DNA of 64,000 bases from Luteibacter sp. 9135 (lineage in GTDB: Bacteria; Pseudomonadota; Gammaproteobacteria; Xanthomonadales; Rhodanobacteraceae). Shown one piece after another: positions 34,001 through 41,941 of the stretch. The stretch is from contig NZ_JQNB01000001.1 of assembly GCF_000745005.1 (NCBI RefSeq), forward strand, positions 992,001 through 1,056,000, written 5' to 3'. The notes under the pieces were generated by a model. It did not search any database. It saw only the letters and a list, made by a program, of their open reading frames with translations, and was not told the DNA's origin. How positions within the stretch are numbered: position 1 is the stretch's first letter; every line of letters begins with the position of its first letter. Made by a program: the position numbers and the translations under genes.

Positions 34001-37000
34001 AGGTTCACGGCGTTGCCGAGCGCCACCGCGGTCGTGTTGTCCAGCGTCACCGCGCCGCCCACGTTCAACGCACCCGTGCCGAGCGCCCCGCTGTTGCCGA
34101 GCACCAGGCCACCGCCGGTGACGCTGAGGCCACCGGTAAACGTATTCGCGTTACTCAGCGTGAGTACCGACGTACCGCCCTTGGCGAGGCTGCCGTCGCC
34201 GGCGAGGATGCCGGCGAGTGTCACGTCCTGGCTACCGGTGAGTGCCAGCGACGTGCCGCTGCCGAAGTTGACCGCGTTGGCGAGGGTGAGCGCCGTGGTG
34301 CTGTCCAGCGCCACCGCGCCACCGACGTTCAGCGCACCCGTGCCCAGTGCACCCGCATTGCCGAGCAGCAGGCTGCCCGAATTGAGGTTGACGCCACCGC
34401 TGAAGGTATTGGCGCCATTGAGCGTCAGTTGCGTCGTGCCGTTCTTGGTCAGGCTGCCCGTGCCGGACACCACGCCACCCAGCGTGACGGCCTGTGTACC
34501 GGGGAGTGTGAGCGTGGCACCGGCCAGATTCACCGCGTTGGCCAGATCGAGCGCCGCGGTACCGTCCAGCGTCGCATTGCCGCTCACCGTGAGCGGCCCC
34601 GTGCCGATGGCGTCGTTGTTGCCGAGCAACAGGCCGCCCGCGTTCAGGTTGACGCCACCGCTGAACGTGTTGGCACCCGTGAGCGTCTGCACGCCCGCGC
34701 CTGTTTTCACCAGCGACCCGGTGCCGCCGATGACGCCGGCGAAAGTCTGGGCGGTGGCGTCGCCGAAGGTGAGCGCATTGCCGCCGAGCGCGATCGTGGT
34801 ACCGGCCACGCCGGACAGCGCGCCGATGGTCTGGTTGCCCGCCGCCGAGATATCGAACGCCGCGCCGGCATTGGCGAGGGTGACCGCGCCACCGGCAGCC
34901 AGCGTACCGCCCGCGCCGAGCGCCAGCGTGCCGGCGTTGATCAGCGTGCCGCCGGTGAAGCTGTTGGCACCGTTCAGCGTGAGCGTGGAGGCACCGCTCT
35001 TGAGCAACCCGCCGTTACCGCTCAACACACCGCTGAACGTCGCCGGCTGTCCACCGAGCACATTGAGCGTGGCACCGCTGCCCAGGTTCATGGCATTGGC
35101 GAGCGTCAGCGGCACGCTGCCGTCGAGCGTGGTCGATGCATTGACGTTGAGCACGCCGCTGCCCAGGGCGCCGCTGTTGCCGAGCAACAGGCCGCCGCCG
35201 TTGACGGTGAGGCCGCCGGCGAAGGTGTTGGCGCCGTTCAAGGTCAGCAGCGACGTACCGGTCTTGACCAGATTGCCGGGGCCGGAGACGACGCCGCCGA
35301 GCACCAGCGCCTGGTTGCCGGGCAGGTTGAGCGTGCCGCCCGTATTGAGGCTGACGTTGTTGGCAAGGGTCAGTGCCGTCGTGGTGTCCAGGGTGACGTT
35401 CGCGCCGACGCTCAGCGCGCCGGTGCCGAGCGCGCCCGCGTTGCCCAGCAGCAGGCCGCCGCCGTTCAACGCCACGCCACCGCTGAAGGTGTTGCCGCCA
35501 CCGAGCGTCTGCACGCCGGTGCCGACCTTGACCAGGCCACCGGTGCCGATCAGCGTGCCCGCGTAGTTGGTGCTCGTGCCGAGGCCGCCCGTAGTCAGCG
35601 TGGTGCCACCTAGGTTCACCGTGCCGCCCGTACCGGCGAGCGAACCGATCGTTTGGTTGGCACCGGCGGAGAGATTGAGCGTGGTGCCGTTCACCAGCGT
35701 CACCGCCTGGGTCGGCAGCAGGGTGCCGCCCGCGCCCACGGCGAGCGTGCCGCCGTTGATCGAGAACGAGCCCGACAGCGTGTTGGCCGCGCCCAGGGTC
35801 AGCGTGCCCGCTCCCGCCTTGATCACGTTGCCCGCGCCGGACAGCGCGCCGTTGAGCGTGAGCGCCTGCGCTCCGTTGAGGGTCAGCGTGGTGCCGCCAC
35901 CGACGGCCACCGTGTTGGCCAGCGTGGTTGCCGTGGACGCGGTGAGCGTGCTGGAACCGGTGACGTTGACCGCACCGGTACCGAGCGCCCCGTTGCCGCC
36001 GAGCAGGATGCTGCCGCCATTGAGCGTGGTGCCGCCGCTGTAGGTATTGCCCGCGGCGAGGCTCAACGCCCCGGTGCCGGTCTTGGTCAGCGCGCCGGTG
36101 CCGGATATCGCCCCCGCGAGTCCCAGGGTGTTGGTGCCCTGCACGGTCAGGCCCGCGCCTTGCAGGTTGAGTGCCGTGGTGACGCCCAGTCCGTTGATGG
36201 CGGATTCCAGCACCGCACCCGACACGGTCGCCGTCGCCCCGAGGTTGTCCGCGTTGTTGAGCACCGCCGTGCCACCGGTCAGGTTGCTGGTGTTGGCCAG
36301 GCGCCCCACCAGGGTCCAGCGTCCGCCGGTGATGTTGAGGTTTTCGAAATTGATGTACTGCGACGACGTGGCCGTGTTGGCACCGTTGCCCGCGGCACTT
36401 TTCAACGTCAGCGTATCGACACCCGTACCGCCGTCGACCACGCCCGCGGCTGCAAAATTGAGCACGCCCACGCCGAGCAGATCGGGTACGGACAACGCCA
36501 CGCCGACGCCGGTGCTGCTGACGCTGGCGGCGGTGTCTGCCACGAAAGTGTCGTTGCCGCCACCGACGTAGACGCTGCCCAGGATCTGTCCGTTGTTGAT
36601 CAACGTGTTGGACGTGCCGTTGAAGGCGATGCGCCCCTGCACAGTACCGCCCGCGGCGTTGGTCATGGTGACGTTGCCCTGGCCCGACGCGACGAGCGCC
36701 GGTGCATCCACGGCAAGCACGCTCACGCCGGCCAGCGGCTTGCCGCCGATGGTGCCGGAGTTGACCAGCGTGGTGGTGCCACCGGCGCCGTTGCGAATGT
36801 CCAGCGCCACGCCGCTCAGGTCGCCAGCGTTGACGGACGCCACGCCGAAGGTGCCGTACATGCCGCCGGTGTTGTTGATCGCGTGGTTGCTCGCGTTGGC
36901 GTTACCGATGATGGTGCCCTTCGACAGCACACTGAGAATGCCGAGGAGCGAGGGGTCGATCGTGCCCGCGTTGTTCAGCGTCACGTTGTTGCCCGAGAGC

Positions 37001-37269
37001 GTCATCGCGGGCGTGAGCAGGCCGAGCACGGGTGCCACGCGGCCGTCGGAGGTGACGTTCACCGTGAGGTTGTTGGCCGCCGTGTTGAACGGGTTGCCCA
37101 CGGTCGTGCCGCCCGAGCAGGTCACGGTCACACCATCGCCGGGTGAGCCAGGCGCGCAATCCGCCCACACCTGCTGGCTGACCAGGCCCAGGAGGGTCGA
37201 GGCGAAGGCAAGGCCGATGCCCTTGCTGATCGGATGACGACGGACAGATTTCACACGGCGCTTGCTCAT
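28039..37269 (-). CDS. Giant autotransporter adhesin with repetitive passenger
   Basis: 3076 residues, type V (autotransporter) secretion. An extended basic signal region (K-R-R-V-K-S-V-R-R-H... then a hydrophobic stretch, cleaved near V-W-A) is followed by a short Cys-containing stretch. A passenger of over 20 repeats, each with an N-T-(F/Y)-(S/T)-G-G motif (passenger-associated transport repeats forming a beta-helix), runs to about residue 2700. The last 275 residues are the C-terminal beta-barrel translocator, ending N-L-G-V-R-W-N-F. ATG 37269 (GGGGA 5 bases before) was chosen. Two repeat types alternate, and a five-module block is duplicated in tandem. It probably mediates surface adhesion or aggregation. 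A long antisense frame covers it but is a composition artefact. Confidence 0.93.
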   Translation of the reverse strand: MSKRRVKSVRRHPISKGIGLAFASTLLGLVSQQVWADCAPGSPGDGVTVTCSGGTTVGNPFNTAANNLTVNVTSDGRVAPVLGLLTPAMTLSGNNVTLNNAGTIDPSLLGILSVLSKGTIIGNANASNHAINNTGGMYGTFGVASVNAGDLSGVALDIRNGAGGTTTLVNSGTIGGKPLAGVSVLAVDAPALVASGQGNVTMTNAAGGTVQGRIAFNGTSNTLINNGQILGSVYVGGGNDTFVADTAASVSSTGVGVALSVPDLLGVGVLNFAAAGVVDGGTGVDTLTLKSAAGNGANTATSSQYINFENLNITGGRWTLVGRLANTSNLTGGTAVLNNADNLGATATVSGAVLESAINGLGVTTALNLQGAGLTVQGTNTLGLAGAISGTGALTKTGTGALSLAAGNTYSGGTTLNGGSILLGGNGALGTGAVNVTGSSTLTASTATTLANTVAVGGGTTLTLNGAQALTLNGALSGAGNVIKAGAGTLTLGAANTLSGSFSINGGTLAVGAGGTLLPTQAVTLVNGTTLNLSAGANQTIGSLAGTGGTVNLGGTTLTTGGLGTSTNYAGTLIGTGGLVKVGTGVQTLGGGNTFSGGVALNGGGLLLGNAGALGTGALSVGANVTLDTTTALTLANNVSLNTGGTLNLPGNQALVLGGVVSGPGNLVKTGTSLLTLNGANTFAGGLTVNGGGLLLGNSGALGSGVLNVNASTTLDGSVPLTLANAMNLGSGATLNVLGGQPATFSGVLSGNGGLLKSGASTLTLNGANSFTGGTLINAGTLALGAGGTLAAGGAVTLANAGAAFDISAAGNQTIGALSGVAGTTIALGGNALTFGDATAQTFAGVIGGTGSLVKTGAGVQTLTGANTFSGGVNLNAGGLLLGNNDAIGTGPLTVSGNATLDGTAALDLANAVNLAGATLTLPGTQAVTLGGVVSGTGSLTKNGTTQLTLNGANTFSGGVNLNSGSLLLGNAGALGTGALNVGGAVALDSTTALTLANAVNFGSGTSLALTGSQDVTLAGILAGDGSLAKGGTSVLTLSNANTFTGGLSVTGGGLVLGNSGALGTGALNVGGAVTLDNTTAVALGNAVNLGAGSALTVLGNQDLALNNVVSGTGSLTKNGNATLNLATANTFSGGVNLNGGNLLLGNNGALGTGALNVGANASLDTSAVLNLANTIGLAAGANLAVQGNQALTLAGALSGAGSLSKDGAQTLTLAGANTYTGGTTINAGTLALGAGGSLASTGAVTLANAGATLDVSAAGNQTVGALSGVAGSAIALGGNTLQFGTATDQVFDGAVSGNGGLVKVGAGVQTLGGASTFSGGVTVNAGGLVVGNDAALGVGAVTIGGAATLDANGPVSLANAIALNAGLTVLGSNALTLNGAVTGTGGLTKEGAATLTLNGPNTYTGGTNINAGTLALGAGASLASSGIVNLASGATFDLSAGNGTQSFGTLTGAGTVDLGANALTIGGPTNGVFAGAIAGTGGLIKEGTGTQVLTGASTFTGGTTINAGTLAIGAGGSLAATGAVNLAAPGTGFDISAGGNQAIGLINGVAGSTVTLGGNTLTLGGVGNSVYDGLIAGTGSVVKNGAGIQALGGASTFSGGVALNAGGLLLGNDAALGTGALNVGGNASLDTGAALTLGNTIDLAGGANLDLLGSNALTLGGAISGAGGIIKDGPATVTLTAANTYTGGTIINAGTLALGAGGSLAGTGAVNLAGTGTFDITAAGNQAIGSLSGVAGSTVALGGNTLALAGATDATFSGSLTGSGGLVKNGAGIQTLDGNNSFSGGVTLNAGGLIVGNDGALGTGTFTVGGAATLDAANAVTLTNDVLLNAGLTVAGSNDIVLNGALTGAGSLTKDGAATLTLNGTNTYAGGTFINSGTLALGAGASLLNTGTVNLTTGATFDLSAGNGTQVFGTLVGNGTVNLGGNTLTVGSATDGTFGGSIGGTGGLIKEGTGIETLTGINTYTGGTLINNGTLAIGAGGSLSPTGAVTLANAGTAFDIAGGGDQAIGVLNGVAGSNVTLGGSTLTLNGVGNGTYDGVIAGTGALIKNGAGSQELGGANTFSGGVTLNAGGLVVNDDAALGTGALTVAGAGTLDALSPVTLANDVALNAGLTVLGSNDLTLGGAITGAGSLTKNGGATLTLAGANSYTGGTIVNDGTLAIGAGGSLASGGAVTLAGTGGFDIAAAGNQTIGSLNSVAGSSVTLGANALTLTGNADATLDSTVAGTGSLVKNGTGTLSLGGTNTFSGGVTLNDGGLSIGNGAALGTGTLTVGGAASLGTTAVTTLANDIALNAALTLPGSNDLTLAGAISGTGSLLQQGTIRLVLTGNNTYTGGTTVGGGTLVVGSDTALGTGGLAIDGAALQASTGVTLGNVVTVGGNGVTVQGPADLTLNGSLSGTGGLDKEGTGSLTLGGSLAGFTGGLTVNGGILNASNPYNGGIAVGGAGTINLGGTGNVVTVTGPIAGTVNLGGGSTIGIGFGQLPAVTGTVNGTGPGTTLDVTGSGDATLPGGVFNNIDNLNVGNGTLSIGAGTTVNFPGGTVVAGTIAVNGTLGGPATVNPGGGIIGGGTVTGPVVVDGTVAPSGVPGATGAAAGTGTPGTVLTVGGLTLGAGSTTYIRTGDNGVTDAVVVNGTAVLGGKVTVENNGTSFGPVTQVNVISASQGITGSYAGSTMTGSNLPFLDTSWQVIGNNLALTYSQAGSGLGSGGITFDRFPGLGANQRSMATALQRIAVSGGDPLSNLLGNVRGLRSPEVIRAFDSLTGETYASAANAELSGQSQYQDTVFNRLKLQRDTGERGPAVWAEPYTSSSSFDHSADVAQTDYRIHGVVIGTDAPVTPDLRLGVHANVANSRTEVDRRGDYTDVDQAAIGLHALYFNDRQWWAQGLASYGWQNADSSRRIAVGGFTPQATGSYDGKTTNASLEGGYRFTLGQAMHLEPFVGAYYSKVKYDAFTEKNAGDADLRVGRASASSLQYGVGARLVGDVDLGVEGTKLHPIVMVRYLHNTRDNTVSVNNAFAGEPGGTFSVQGSEPVRNHWQAGVGMSFDITPKASTFVYYNADIGKRQRSDAVNLGVRWNF
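30541..33324 (-). repeat. Tandem duplication inside the autotransporter passenger
   Basis: Two adjacent blocks, 31930-33324 (1395 bp, residues 1316-1780) and 30541-31929 (1389 bp, residues 1781-2243), carry the same order of five modules. These are A (F-S-G-G-V-x-x-N-A-G-G), B' (T-F-D-L-S-A-G-N-G-T-Q), B, A, B. They are seen by aligning the N-T-F-S-G-G markers and the alternating long/short units. Confidence 0.75.
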
Positions 37270-37768
37270 GACATTCCCCATAAGCACACGCGTCATCCGT
37301 CTGGCGGACGATCGCGCGCACTTCAGCGACGGCGCCGGAAACATTCCGGGCCGTGATGGACATCCGATCGATGACGTCCGCAAAACCTGCATGCGCAGGC
37401 GTTTGCTTTCGGGCGCAAGCCTAAGCGCCGGCATCGACGCTCCGATGCACAAATCTGGCGGTGGCTTTCCGTGTGCTTTCCGGGGAGATGTCGGGAAAAT
37501 CGACGATTCGGCAAACAGTGTACAAATGCGGCAACCGCGATTCGTTTTTGCGACGGTTTACGCGTAAGTAGACTTACTTAGAAAAGCGCTTTATTTATGC
37601 GTTTATATCGTGCTTACAGGTCGATGCCATGCGGCGTCCGATTCACTTGCGTGAAGGGCGATGCCCTGCATGTTCGCGCAACGATTTCTTGCCGGATAAC
37701 GCTTGCGATTATCTGTGGCGCGGAGCGCGTTTCACCGAAAAGGCGTGACGAGCTCTGCGCGGTTTTTC
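37270..37768. other. Intergenic region upstream of the autotransporter
   Basis: About 500 bp with no credible gene; the small open frames here lack ribosome sites or known patterns. Positions 37540-37620 are AT-rich compared with the surroundings (runs such as TTTATTTATG) and probably hold the autotransporter promoter, although no -35/-10 pair stands out clearly. A short interrupted repeat, AAGTA-GACT-TACTT-like, lies near 37567. Confidence 0.5.
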
Positions 37769-39262
37769 TCAAATGTGCACGCCTGCGAGAAGGAGCGACC
37801 GAAGATAGCCATACAGCGTTTCGAGGTGCCCGGCGCCCGCGATAGCCCCGATGTAGCCGTCCGGTCTGATAACGAACCCGTCGCCGTCGCATGCCGCGTA
37901 GGCCGACTGGAACACGCCGTCGCTGTCGCGCAGTTCGTGATCCGTGCCGACGTGATGGACATCGACGCCGGCAGGCCATGATGTGGTTTCCTCGTCGCTG
38001 TTGAAGATCATCAGTGTCCAGCGCGGGCCCTGCGTGAGTTCGAACAGGCGCTTGCGTGTGCCGTGCCGGGTCGTGAACCAGGCGTCCGGCGCACGATCGC
38101 CCGCACGAGGGCCGTACTGCCTTGACGGGGATTCGTAGCGCAACGGACTCGAGGCGTATCCGATGTCCAGCTGGCGGGTGTCGCGGCCACGGCGCATGTC
38201 GCCCTGCCTAGCGGCATCCAGCAGACGCGTGGACAAGCCCAGCATCTCTTCCGCGACAGGGCGTCGTTCGTCTTCGTAGCTGTCGAGCAGCGTGTCCGCT
38301 GCGCCTTCGCATACGGCTGCCAGTTTCCAGCCCAGGTTGTAGGCGTCCTGGATACTCGTGTTGAGACCCTGTCCACCGGTGGGTGGATGCACATGGGCCG
38401 CATCGCCGACCAGGAACACGTCGCCACTGCGGTAATGCGTGGCAAGACGAGCACTCATGCGGTACACCGATATCCACGCGATATCTTCGACACGCAGGTC
38501 GGAGCCACCGGTGCGTTCATCGATCAACGCCTGCACGCAGGCCATGTCGGTGCCGACGTCACCCTCCGCCGCCACCGGCGCCTGTAACTGGATCAGGTCG
38601 GTGCCCTGCAGCGGGCAAAGCGCGAGTTGCCGGGACATGTCGCCGTCGTTGAAGCGATGCCAGTAACGCCGGTCCAGCCCATGCATTCGCAGGTCCGCGA
38701 CCATGGCGCGAGCACCCAGCGTCTTGCCGGGAAAGTCGATGCCCAGCAATCCGCGTACCGTGCTGCGCCCGCCGTCGGCACCGACCAGGTAGCAGCACGT
38801 AAGCGCGCTTGCTCCGGTGGGCGTGCGCAGGCCCACGCGTATGGCATCGGCCTGGATCACTTCCGTGACCTCGGTATGCCATTCCACGGCGCCGCCCAGT
38901 TCGTCGAGCCGCTCGCGAAGGATCGCTTCGGTGCGTGACTGCATCACCATCCAGGGCGCGCCGTAGGGCTCCGTCGCCGTCGCCTCGGCTGTTGCGATGA
39001 CCTGCTCTTCCCGCCCACCGTCCGCGTCGTGAATCCATTGGCTGGGATAGGGCCCGCCCGCCGCCAGGATGCGATCGACGACGCCCAGGTCCGCGAAGAT
39101 CTCGAGCGTGCGTGGCTGGATGCCCTTGCCGCGCGACCCTTCGAATGCCCCGGCACGGCGATCGACGATACGATAGGACACGCCGCGGCGTGCCAGTTCG
39201 ATAGCGAGGGTGAGGCCCGCCGGGCCGGCGCCTGCGATCACCACGTGCGTTTGGACAGACAT
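37769..39262 (-). CDS. FAD-dependent aromatic hydroxylase (class A monooxygenase)
   Basis: 497 residues. The FAD Rossmann motif is G-A-G-P-A-G-L-T-L-A-I-E-L-A-R-R-G near residue 11, and the DG motif is G-A-D-G-G-R-S-T-V-R around residue 158. The GD motif is V-G-D-A-A-H-V-H-P-P-T-G-G-Q-G-L-N near 275. The C-terminal region after 380 has the thioredoxin-like fold of phenol/PheA/TfdB-type hydroxylases. Such enzymes hydroxylate aromatic or polyketide substrates using NAD(P)H and O2. It is divergent from a MarR regulator across a palindrome, the standard layout of a ligand-inducible detoxification gene. Confidence 0.9.
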   Translation of the reverse strand: MSVQTHVVIAGAGPAGLTLAIELARRGVSYRIVDRRAGAFEGSRGKGIQPRTLEIFADLGVVDRILAAGGPYPSQWIHDADGGREEQVIATAEATATEPYGAPWMVMQSRTEAILRERLDELGGAVEWHTEVTEVIQADAIRVGLRTPTGASALTCCYLVGADGGRSTVRGLLGIDFPGKTLGARAMVADLRMHGLDRRYWHRFNDGDMSRQLALCPLQGTDLIQLQAPVAAEGDVGTDMACVQALIDERTGGSDLRVEDIAWISVYRMSARLATHYRSGDVFLVGDAAHVHPPTGGQGLNTSIQDAYNLGWKLAAVCEGAADTLLDSYEDERRPVAEEMLGLSTRLLDAARQGDMRRGRDTRQLDIGYASSPLRYESPSRQYGPRAGDRAPDAWFTTRHGTRKRLFELTQGPRWTLMIFNSDEETTSWPAGVDVHHVGTDHELRDSDGVFQSAYAACDGDGFVIRPDGYIGAIAGAGHLETLYGYLRSLLLAGVHI

Positions 39263-39275
39263 GCTCGGCTCCTAT

Positions 39276-39294
39276 TATGTGTAGAATGCACATA
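39276..39294. promoter_or_regulatory. MarR-type operator palindrome
   Basis: TATGTG (39276-39281) and CACATA (39289-39294) form an inverted repeat with a 7-base spacer midway between the monooxygenase and MarR genes. A further CACATA-like half (ACACATAAAA) sits at the start of the MarR gene near 39334. Confidence 0.6.
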
Positions 39295-39326
39295 TTAAGG
39301 ACGAGTCTACGGCGATGGATTACTAA

Positions 39327-39809
39327 GTGCAAGATACACATAAAAAGGCGACGTTCCGCGAGCTGCACATGGCGATGGTCGCCCTGGTCGGGGTGATGAA
39401 CCGCCCTCAGCGCGACGAGCAGCTGCTCGCCGCGGCGGGCGTCAGCCTCGATCGCGCGCTGTTTCCCCTGCTGGTGCTGGCAGGCCGCTTCGGTCCGATC
39501 GCCGTGGGCGAACTGGCCGATCGCGTGGGCCGCGATTACACGACCGTCAGTCGTCAGTTGGCCAAACTGGAATCCCTCGGGCTGATCGTGCGTCAGCCCG
39601 GGCAGAAAGACCGGCGTGTCACCGAAGCCACGACCACCCCGGCAGGCGTGGCCATGAACGCCGCCATCGATACGGCCCGCGAACGCATGGCGCGCCAGAT
39701 CTTCGATCGCTGGGAGGATGCGGATGTCGACACGTTGACCCGCCTTCTTTCCCGGTTCGCGCGGGAACTGGAGGCCGTGGACCCGGCGCTCCACCTGCGC
39801 GACGACTGA
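39327..39809 (+). CDS. MarR family transcriptional regulator
   Basis: 160 residues. The winged helix-turn-helix centres on V-G-E-L-A-D-R-V-G-R-D-Y-T-T-V-S-R-Q-L-A-K-L-E-S-L-G-L-I, with the beta-wing D-R-R-V-T-E-A-T. GTG 39327 is the only start that keeps the N-terminal helix; the gene therefore uses a GTG start. An alternative start is a later ATG at 39369 (M-A-M-V-A-L), which would shorten it by 14 residues. MarR proteins repress adjacent genes and are relieved by small aromatic ligands; the divergent aromatic hydroxylase is the probable target. Confidence 0.88.
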   Translation: MQDTHKKATFRELHMAMVALVGVMNRPQRDEQLLAAAGVSLDRALFPLLVLAGRFGPIAVGELADRVGRDYTTVSRQLAKLESLGLIVRQPGQKDRRVTEATTTPAGVAMNAAIDTARERMARQIFDRWEDADVDTLTRLLSRFARELEAVDPALHLRDD

Positions 39810-39889
39810 GCACCGCCGCTCACCGGATCGCCACGAGCTCGCCAGTACAACCGGGGAAAGGCGGTTCCCCATCGCCGGAGACCGCGATC

Positions 39890-41131
39890 TTGAACGAAAC
39901 CCTGGATGTGGCGATCGTCGGCGCCGGTGCCGCGGGCGTGGGCGCGGCGCGCCGCCTTGCAACATCGGGCCGGAACGTCCTGCTGGTCGAGGCATCGTCG
40001 CGCATCGGCGGGCGCGCCTTCACTGTCGAGATCGATGGCCTGCCGCTCGACCTGGGCTGCGGTTGGCTGCATTCAGCGGATCGCAACCCGTGGACCACGA
40101 TCGCCGACGAAGCCGGCATCGCCGTGGATCGCCACAATCCGCCCTGGGGTCGCTCGATCCCCCGACCCGGGTTTTCCGTGCAGGAGCAGGAAGAAGCCCG
40201 CGCCGCCTACGACCAGTGGCACGACCGGATCATGGATACGCCTTTGCCGAGCGACGTCGCGGCGGATCATCTCGTCCCGGGCGGCCGATGGAATGCCTAC
40301 CTGCAGGCGATGAGCGGCTTCATCAACGGGGCCGACCTGGAGAAGTTGTCCATCGCCGACTATGCACGCTACGAGGGCGCGGCCACCGGCGAGAACTGGC
40401 GACCGGTCCGCGGCTACGGGTCGCTGGTCGCGGCGTCCCTGCCGATGGACACGCCCTGCGCGCTGTCGACACCGGTGGAACGACTCCTGCTGCCCGATAC
40501 AGGCGGCGTGACGCTGGGCACGCCACACGGCGACCTGCATGCCCGCGCCGTGATCCTGACCGCCTCCACCGCGGCACTGAGCGGCCCCACGATCCGCCTG
40601 CCCGACGCCCTCGATCCCTGGCGCGAGGCGGCTGGACGGTTGCCGCTAGGTCACGACGAAAAGGTCTTCCTGCGCATCCTCGACGACAGCGCGTTTCCGT
40701 CCGAACAGCACGCCATCGGCAACCCGCGCGATGCGGCCACGGTGTCGTACCACATACGCCCGCTGGGACGACCGATGATCGAGTGTTTCCTCGGCGGCGC
40801 GAGCGCGCGGCAACTGGCCGAGGAAGGCGTGATCGCCGCGTACGAGCATGTGATGGGCGAGCTGGTGGCGCTGTTCGGGCGGAAGGCGCGTGAGAGCCTG
40901 CGGCTGCTGACCACCTCGCAGTGGCGGCACGACACGCGCATCGGTGGCGCCTACAGTCATGCGCTTCCGCAGTGGTCGTCCGCGCGGCGCACCCTGGCGG
41001 CGCCGTATCAGGAGCGGGTGTTTTTTGCTGGCGAAGCAACGCACGAGAGTGCGTTTTCGACGGCGCATGGGGCGTATCTGAGTGGGGTTCGGGCGGCGGA
41101 GGAGGTGCTGGCTGCACTCGATGTCAGATGA
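39890..41131 (+). CDS. Flavin-containing amine oxidase
   Basis: 413 residues. The N-terminal FAD-binding dinucleotide motif is V-A-I-V-G-A-G-A-A-G-V-G-A-A-R-R-L, then E-A-S-S-R-I-G-G-R-A-F (GG doublet), and the late motif is F-F-A-G-E-A-T-H-E-S-A-F-S-T-A-H-G-A-Y-L-S-G. All are typical of monoamine oxidase-like proteins. It oxidises an amine to imine/aldehyde with H2O2 release. A TTG start (39890) is used, with GGAG nine bases upstream; no ATG gives the full Rossmann fold. It follows MarR by 80 bp in the same direction and may be part of the same regulon. Confidence 0.88.
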   Translation: MNETLDVAIVGAGAAGVGAARRLATSGRNVLLVEASSRIGGRAFTVEIDGLPLDLGCGWLHSADRNPWTTIADEAGIAVDRHNPPWGRSIPRPGFSVQEQEEARAAYDQWHDRIMDTPLPSDVAADHLVPGGRWNAYLQAMSGFINGADLEKLSIADYARYEGAATGENWRPVRGYGSLVAASLPMDTPCALSTPVERLLLPDTGGVTLGTPHGDLHARAVILTASTAALSGPTIRLPDALDPWREAAGRLPLGHDEKVFLRILDDSAFPSEQHAIGNPRDAATVSYHIRPLGRPMIECFLGGASARQLAEEGVIAAYEHVMGELVALFGRKARESLRLLTTSQWRHDTRIGGAYSHALPQWSSARRTLAAPYQERVFFAGEATHESAFSTAHGAYLSGVRAAEEVLAALDVR

Positions 41132-41171
41132 CGCATGACGCCACCTATGCAAGGGAGTAGGCGGTCACCTG

Positions 41172-41819
41172 TCAACCAAGCGCAGCCTCGATCGGCGTCT
41201 CCCCGTCGATGAACCGCAGTGTCTTCCCCACGGCTTTGTCACCTTCAAGAAGGCTGGCAATAACCCAAGCCACATTGGCGCGAGATGTCTTGTCGCCGGC
41301 GGACGACGGGCCCTCCACCAGGTCGATCCGTCCTGAAGCGTCGTCGCTCGTCAATGTGCCGGGCCCCAGGATGGTCCAGCGCAGTGATGTGGTACGCAGA
41401 TAGGCATCTGCCGCGGCTTTGGCCTGCGCGTAGGCATAAAACCCATTGTCAGGTTCGACGTGGTCGATGCCCGCACCGACGTACGAGACCATGACGAAGC
41501 GTTTCACGCCCGCCTGGGCCGCGGCGTCCATCGTGCGGATGGCCGCGTCGCGGTCTACGGCATAGGTACGCTCGGGGCTACCGCCACCGGCGCCTGCCGA
41601 CCAGACGACGGCCTCGCAGCCCTTCAGCTCGACGGCAATCGCGGCGGTGTCGGCATGCTCGATATCGAATACCGACGGCTGCGCACCCAACGTGGAAATA
41701 TCTGGCGCATGGTCAGAGTTGCGAACGAGTGCACGCACATCGTGATGCGCAGCGACGAGCCGGGGTATGAGAAGCAGCGCGACCTTGCCGTGGCCGCCGA
41801 CGATGGCAATGCGGTTCAT
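41172..41819 (-). CDS. Atypical NAD(P)-binding SDR (YwnB/YtfG-like)
   Basis: 215 residues. The Rossmann start is I-A-I-V-G-G-H-G-K-V-A, with the second strand at L-V-R-N-S-D-H. V-V-W-S-A-G-A-G-G-G, and the tail region V-M-V-S-Y-V-G-A followed by Y-A-Q-A-K-A (an atypical YxxxK-like position), mark the NmrA/atypical-SDR type. GGAA lies close upstream of ATG 41819. The members act as NAD(P)H-sensing proteins or small reductases. It is alone and convergent with the amine oxidase gene. Confidence 0.85.
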   Translation of the reverse strand: MNRIAIVGGHGKVALLLIPRLVAAHHDVRALVRNSDHAPDISTLGAQPSVFDIEHADTAAIAVELKGCEAVVWSAGAGGGSPERTYAVDRDAAIRTMDAAAQAGVKRFVMVSYVGAGIDHVEPDNGFYAYAQAKAAADAYLRTTSLRWTILGPGTLTSDDASGRIDLVEGPSSAGDKTSRANVAWVIASLLEGDKAVGKTLRFIDGETPIEAALG

Positions 41820-41941
41820 GGGATTTCCGATTAGTGGTTTGCCCGGACTATAGCCATTGGGCTGTTGGGGTACCGTCTATGCGACTGCCATCCCCAGGGG
41901 CGAGGCATTCGATTTACGATAGCGGCCTCTGGCTGGGCGTG

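Noticed and set aside
27814-35613. 2599-codon open frame antisense to the autotransporter
   Set aside because: It is the complement of a highly repetitive GC-rich gene with Gly/Ala/Asn codons, which rarely gives stop codons on the other strand. The translation is Arg/Gln/Ala-rich and has no domain or ribosome site.
29426-36571. String of Pro/Ala/Val-rich plus-strand frames opposite the autotransporter
   Set aside because: They read the same repetitive DNA on the opposite strand in another frame; their repeats only mirror the autotransporter modules.
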